From: an uncultured Bacteroides sp. | GTDB lineage: Bacteria; Bacteroidota; Bacteroidia; Bacteroidales; Bacteroidaceae | DNA: 64,000 bases | Direction of reading: 5' to 3' | NCBI GenBank assembly: GCA_902492205.1 | Contig: CABUKU010000003.1 | Coordinates: 62,001-126,000 of the forward strand | Shown here: positions 61,506 to 64,000 of the stretch, one piece after another | Layout: each line of letters begins with the position of its first letter | Numbering within the stretch: position 1 is the stretch's first letter | Notes under the pieces: generated by a model | The model's input: the letters and a program-made list of their open reading frames with translations, nothing else | What the model was told of the DNA's origin: nothing | Databases searched by the model: none | Program-made: the position numbers and the translations under genes

Positions 61506-62777
61506 TTATTCCACAGGAATATCTTTGTTCACATTCTTGCTACCGATAACTGCATAATAGAATAAATATCCTAATGCAGCAATGATAACCCAATAACTGG
61601 TCATGAAACCTGCAACGTCAGCCACGTAGTTTTGGATTAATGGAAGGATACCTCCACCACATACCATCACCATGAAGAAACCTGTGGCAGCTTCGGTATA
61701 TTTTCCAAGTCCTTCTACTGCAAGGTTGAAGATACCACCCCACATGATTGAAGTACATAAGCCGACTAATACAAGAAGCATTGCGTTGATAGGAACTTCG
61801 GCCATACCGAATGAAAGGTCTGCTTTGAATACCGGCATTTCAACAAGGATACTTGTCGGGAGGAAGATTGCTCCTAAAACAAGTAATATACCCAATCCGG
61901 ATGCGAATGTTAACATAGCCTTGCTGGAAACTTTAGCACCTATTGATGCACCTAAGAAACGGCCGATAAGCATCAGGAACCAATAAGTTCCGGTTACAAG
62001 TCCTGCTTCGGCTGCCGCTCCGGCAAAACCTTTTGGATCTGTAAGGAAGAGATTCATAGTTCCGGGAATACCAACTTCAACACCTACATATACAAAGATT
62101 CCTACTGTACCGAGAATAAAATGACGGAAAGCCCAAGGACTGTGTTCGTATTTAATGGCTTTTGCTTTTTCAATATGAGGTTCCGGTATTCTAACGAAAG
62201 CTAACACAATGCCCACTACTGCAAAGATACCCATGGCAATGTATAAAACCGGGTTTACATCGGTGATAGCAGTGTTTTTGGTTACTTCTCCAACCAATAT
62301 ACCTACTAATACCGGAACTAATGTTGCCATTAATGAGTTGAAAGTACCGCCAATCTGGATTAACTGGTTACCTTTCTTTCCTGCTCCACCAAGGGTGTTC
62401 AACATTGGGTTTACTACTGTATTCAACATACACATAGAGAAACCGGAAATAAATGCACCGATAAGGTAAACAACGAAACTACCTGCCGTACCGGATAAGA
62501 ATTGTACGAAAACACCAATGAATCCTACTGCAATAGCAATAAGAGCCGTGTTCTTGTAACCGATTTTTTTAAGCATAAGGCCTGCCGGGATTCCCATGAA
62601 AGCATATGCAATGAAATTGGCGAAGTTACCTAACATTCCCATGAAGTTAGAAGCTCCGAATTGTCCTTTAACTACAATCCCCATCGGGGCTGCCAAATTC
62701 GTAACGAATGAGATCATACCAAAAAGTAGAATCATCATGATAATAGGCAACGTGTAGTTCTTTTTTTGTTGTTCCAT
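61506..62777 (-). CDS. MFS sugar transporter (glucose/galactose-type, FucP/GluP-like)
   Basis: A 423-residue major facilitator with 12 predicted helices. The MGIPAGLMLKKIGYKNTALIAI segment is the helix 2-3 loop motif of the FucP/GluP branch, and the N-terminal NLAAPMGIVVKGQFG and LMLIGRFLGASIG motifs fit sugar/proton symporters. Its location between a mutarotase and galactokinase genes indicates D-galactose (or glucose) import. The galK start is 33 bp beyond its stop. Confidence 0.9.
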   Translation of the reverse strand: MEQQKKNYTLPIIMMILLFGMISFVTNLAAPMGIVVKGQFGASNFMGMLGNFANFIAYAFMGIPAGLMLKKIGYKNTALIAIAVGFIGVFVQFLSGTAGSFVVYLIGAFISGFSMCMLNTVVNPMLNTLGGAGKKGNQLIQIGGTFNSLMATLVPVLVGILVGEVTKNTAITDVNPVLYIAMGIFAVVGIVLAFVRIPEPHIEKAKAIKYEHSPWAFRHFILGTVGIFVYVGVEVGIPGTMNLFLTDPKGFAGAAAEAGLVTGTYWFLMLIGRFLGASIGAKVSSKAMLTFASGLGILLVLGAIFLPTSILVEMPVFKADLSFGMAEVPINAMLLVLVGLCTSIMWGGIFNLAVEGLGKYTEAATGFFMVMVCGGGILPLIQNYVADVAGFMTSYWVIIAALGYLFYYAVIGSKNVNKDIPVE

Positions 62778-62824
62778 AATTTGTATTGTTAATTAGGTGT
62801 TATAAATATAGGGTTATTAATCTC

Positions 62825-63919
62825 TTATTTTTCTACTCCGAATTTATAGATACAGGTCTGTGTATAAACCTCTCCCGGATTCAGACGTGCCGATGGGAAT
62901 TGCGACTTGTTTGGAGTATCGGGGAAATGTTGTGTCTCGAAACAAATGGCGCTGCGTGCAGGGAAAGTAGCTCCATGTGCTCCGGTGAATCCGCCCAACC
63001 AGTTTCCTGTATAAAGTTGTACACCCGGTTCGGTTGTGTAAACTTCCAAGGTACGTCCGCTTGCCGGTTCAACACATTTTGCGGCAAAAGTCAGTTCGCC
63101 TGCATATTTCTTATTTAAAACATAACAATGGTCATATCCTGCTCCAAATACAAGTTGTTGGAATTTGTCGTCAATGCGTTCTCCCACTACATGTGGAGTG
63201 CGGAAGTCCATTGGAGTACCTTCTACTTTTGCTATTTCGCCGGTAGGGATGGATACTTCATCCATTGGAGTATAAAAGTCGGCATTGATAGTAACAATAT
63301 TATTCAGGATAGTAGGAGTGGGGTTGGAAATACCTGCGAGATTGAAGAAAGCGTGATTGGTAAGGTTTACGACAGTAGCTTTATCCGTAGTGGCTTTATA
63401 ATCAATAATAAATTCATTTTCATCGGATAAAGTGTAAGTCATGGTAATGCTGAGATTGCCGGGAAAGCCTTCATCGCCATCGGGAGATACATGTTTCAAT
63501 ACCAATGTGTTTGATGCGGTTTGTTCTGCTTCCCAAACTGCTGTATGAAATCCTTTAGGTCCTCCATGCAGGGAATTCGGTCCATTATTGATTGTCAAGG
63601 TATATTCTTCTCCGTCCAATGTGAATTTACCGTTAGCTATACGATTTCCATAACGCCCGATTGTGGTACAAAGAAATGGTTCAGGACTGTTGATGACGCT
63701 ATCAAGATTGTCATGTCCGAGCGTTACACTGGCAAACTTCCCGTTTTTATCGGGAGTCATAACGGATAAAACTGTTGCACCATAATTGGTAACAGCTATT
63801 TCCATGCCATTCTTGTTGTTAAGGATATATAGATCGGTTTCTTTACCGTTGATGGATTTCTTGAAATTCTCTTTCTTTAGCCCTGAAATATTATCAGAAC
63901 CGGAAGTTGTGTTTATCAT
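62825..63919 (-). CDS. galM: Aldose 1-epimerase (galactose mutarotase), cytosolic
   Basis: A 364-residue mutarotase without a signal peptide. The frame can be extended to a GTG at 63931, but ATG at 63919 (MINTTSGSDN) is preferred. Motifs mirror the lipoprotein paralogue: NYGATVLSVMTPDKNG, TIGRYGNRIANGKF, NNGPNSLHGGPKGFH, VNLTNHAFFNLAG, GYDHCYVLN and CFETQHFPDTPNKSQFPSARL. First gene of the galactose operon with the MFS transporter and galK, so it should feed alpha-galactose to galactokinase. Confidence 0.93.
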   Translation of the reverse strand: MINTTSGSDNISGLKKENFKKSINGKETDLYILNNKNGMEIAVTNYGATVLSVMTPDKNGKFASVTLGHDNLDSVINSPEPFLCTTIGRYGNRIANGKFTLDGEEYTLTINNGPNSLHGGPKGFHTAVWEAEQTASNTLVLKHVSPDGDEGFPGNLSITMTYTLSDENEFIIDYKATTDKATVVNLTNHAFFNLAGISNPTPTILNNIVTINADFYTPMDEVSIPTGEIAKVEGTPMDFRTPHVVGERIDDKFQQLVFGAGYDHCYVLNKKYAGELTFAAKCVEPASGRTLEVYTTEPGVQLYTGNWLGGFTGAHGATFPARSAICFETQHFPDTPNKSQFPSARLNPGEVYTQTCIYKFGVEK

Positions 63920-63949
63920 AATAAAATGCACTTTATTGAATTATGTGTG

Positions 63950-63981
63950 CAAATAAAGTCAAATTCTTTGGGATACCCAAA
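63950..63981 (-). promoter_or_regulatory. Promoter for the galM-MFS-galK operon
   Basis: On the minus strand TTTG (63981-63978) and TTTATTTG (63957-63950, one mismatch to TAnnTTTG) are spaced by 20 bp, 31 bp before the ATG at 63919. Confidence 0.5.
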
Positions 63982-64000
63982 TTATTTCGGGAAAATGGAG

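Overview
The window is a chromosomal segment of a gut-type Bacteroidales bacterium, most likely Bacteroides or Phocaeicola. The evidence is the recurrent TAnnTTTG -7 promoter box, a SusC/SusD pair with an ECF sigma factor and FecR-type anti-sigma factor, PPi-dependent phosphofructokinase, a NagB-PIG-L fusion, a Nudix-type AraR regulator, and moderate to low GC. No rRNA, tRNA, phage, transposase or CRISPR array was seen, and gene content is mostly core with some envelope and accessory functions.

Layout. 1-9.1 kb: partial dihydroorotase and a GT2 glycosyltransferase (minus), divergent mfd, YgiQ radical SAM with a small overlapping gene, a Nudix hydrolase, and a YedF-like protein whose two signature cysteines are serine. 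9.2-16.8 kb, all minus: a secreted amidase-like 'xanthan lyase' protein, a tyrosine phosphatase, a NagB-PIG-L fusion with substituted NagB catalytic residues, a nitrilase-family amidase, an acyltransferase and a small conserved gene. 17.1-22.8 kb: a three-gene RND efflux operon. 22.9-31.5 kb: thioredoxin, GH25 lysozyme, PPi-PFK, a lipoprotein gene flanked by unusual repeats, prmA, a Trp/Gly/Ser-rich secreted protein and a FadL-like outer-membrane protein. 31.7-38.5 kb: ECF sigma, FecR, SusC with an STN signalling domain, SusD, and no adjacent enzymes. 38.6-45 kb: guanine-deaminase-like enzyme, DUF4421 protein, Gfo/Idh/MocA oxidoreductase, membrane protein, solute-binding protein and putative porin. 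45.1-48.2 kb: a 2-oxoacid:ferredoxin oxidoreductase operon (TPR, ferredoxin, alpha, a 55-residue membrane peptide, beta, gamma). 48.7-50 kb: a polytopic membrane protein.

50-60 kb is an arabinose operon on the minus strand, read as lipoprotein mutarotase, SSS symporter, AraR, AraD, AraA, sugar kinase, transketolase and RpiB: capture, isomerisation, phosphorylation, epimerisation and entry into the pentose phosphate pathway. Two palindromic sites upstream are candidate AraR operators. 60.3-63.9 kb is a galactose operon (mutarotase, MFS transporter, galactokinase) ending in a strong terminator.

The most unusual material is non-coding. Two 96-bp elements 22 kb apart (26324-26419 and 48541-48636, about 95% identical by eye) each consist of four tandem 22-bp palindromic units between inverted TTTAG/CTAAA ends. 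Each lies just upstream of a gene for an unrecognised envelope protein, and each of those genes ends inside a 45-bp element with TTCACC/GGTGAA termini. Other structures are interleaved palindromes at 8606-8678, a 41-bp dyad before the efflux operon, a 20-bp perfect palindrome before the ECF sigma gene and a dyad before the transketolase promoter. All similarity and family calls are from reading the sequence; no database search was run.
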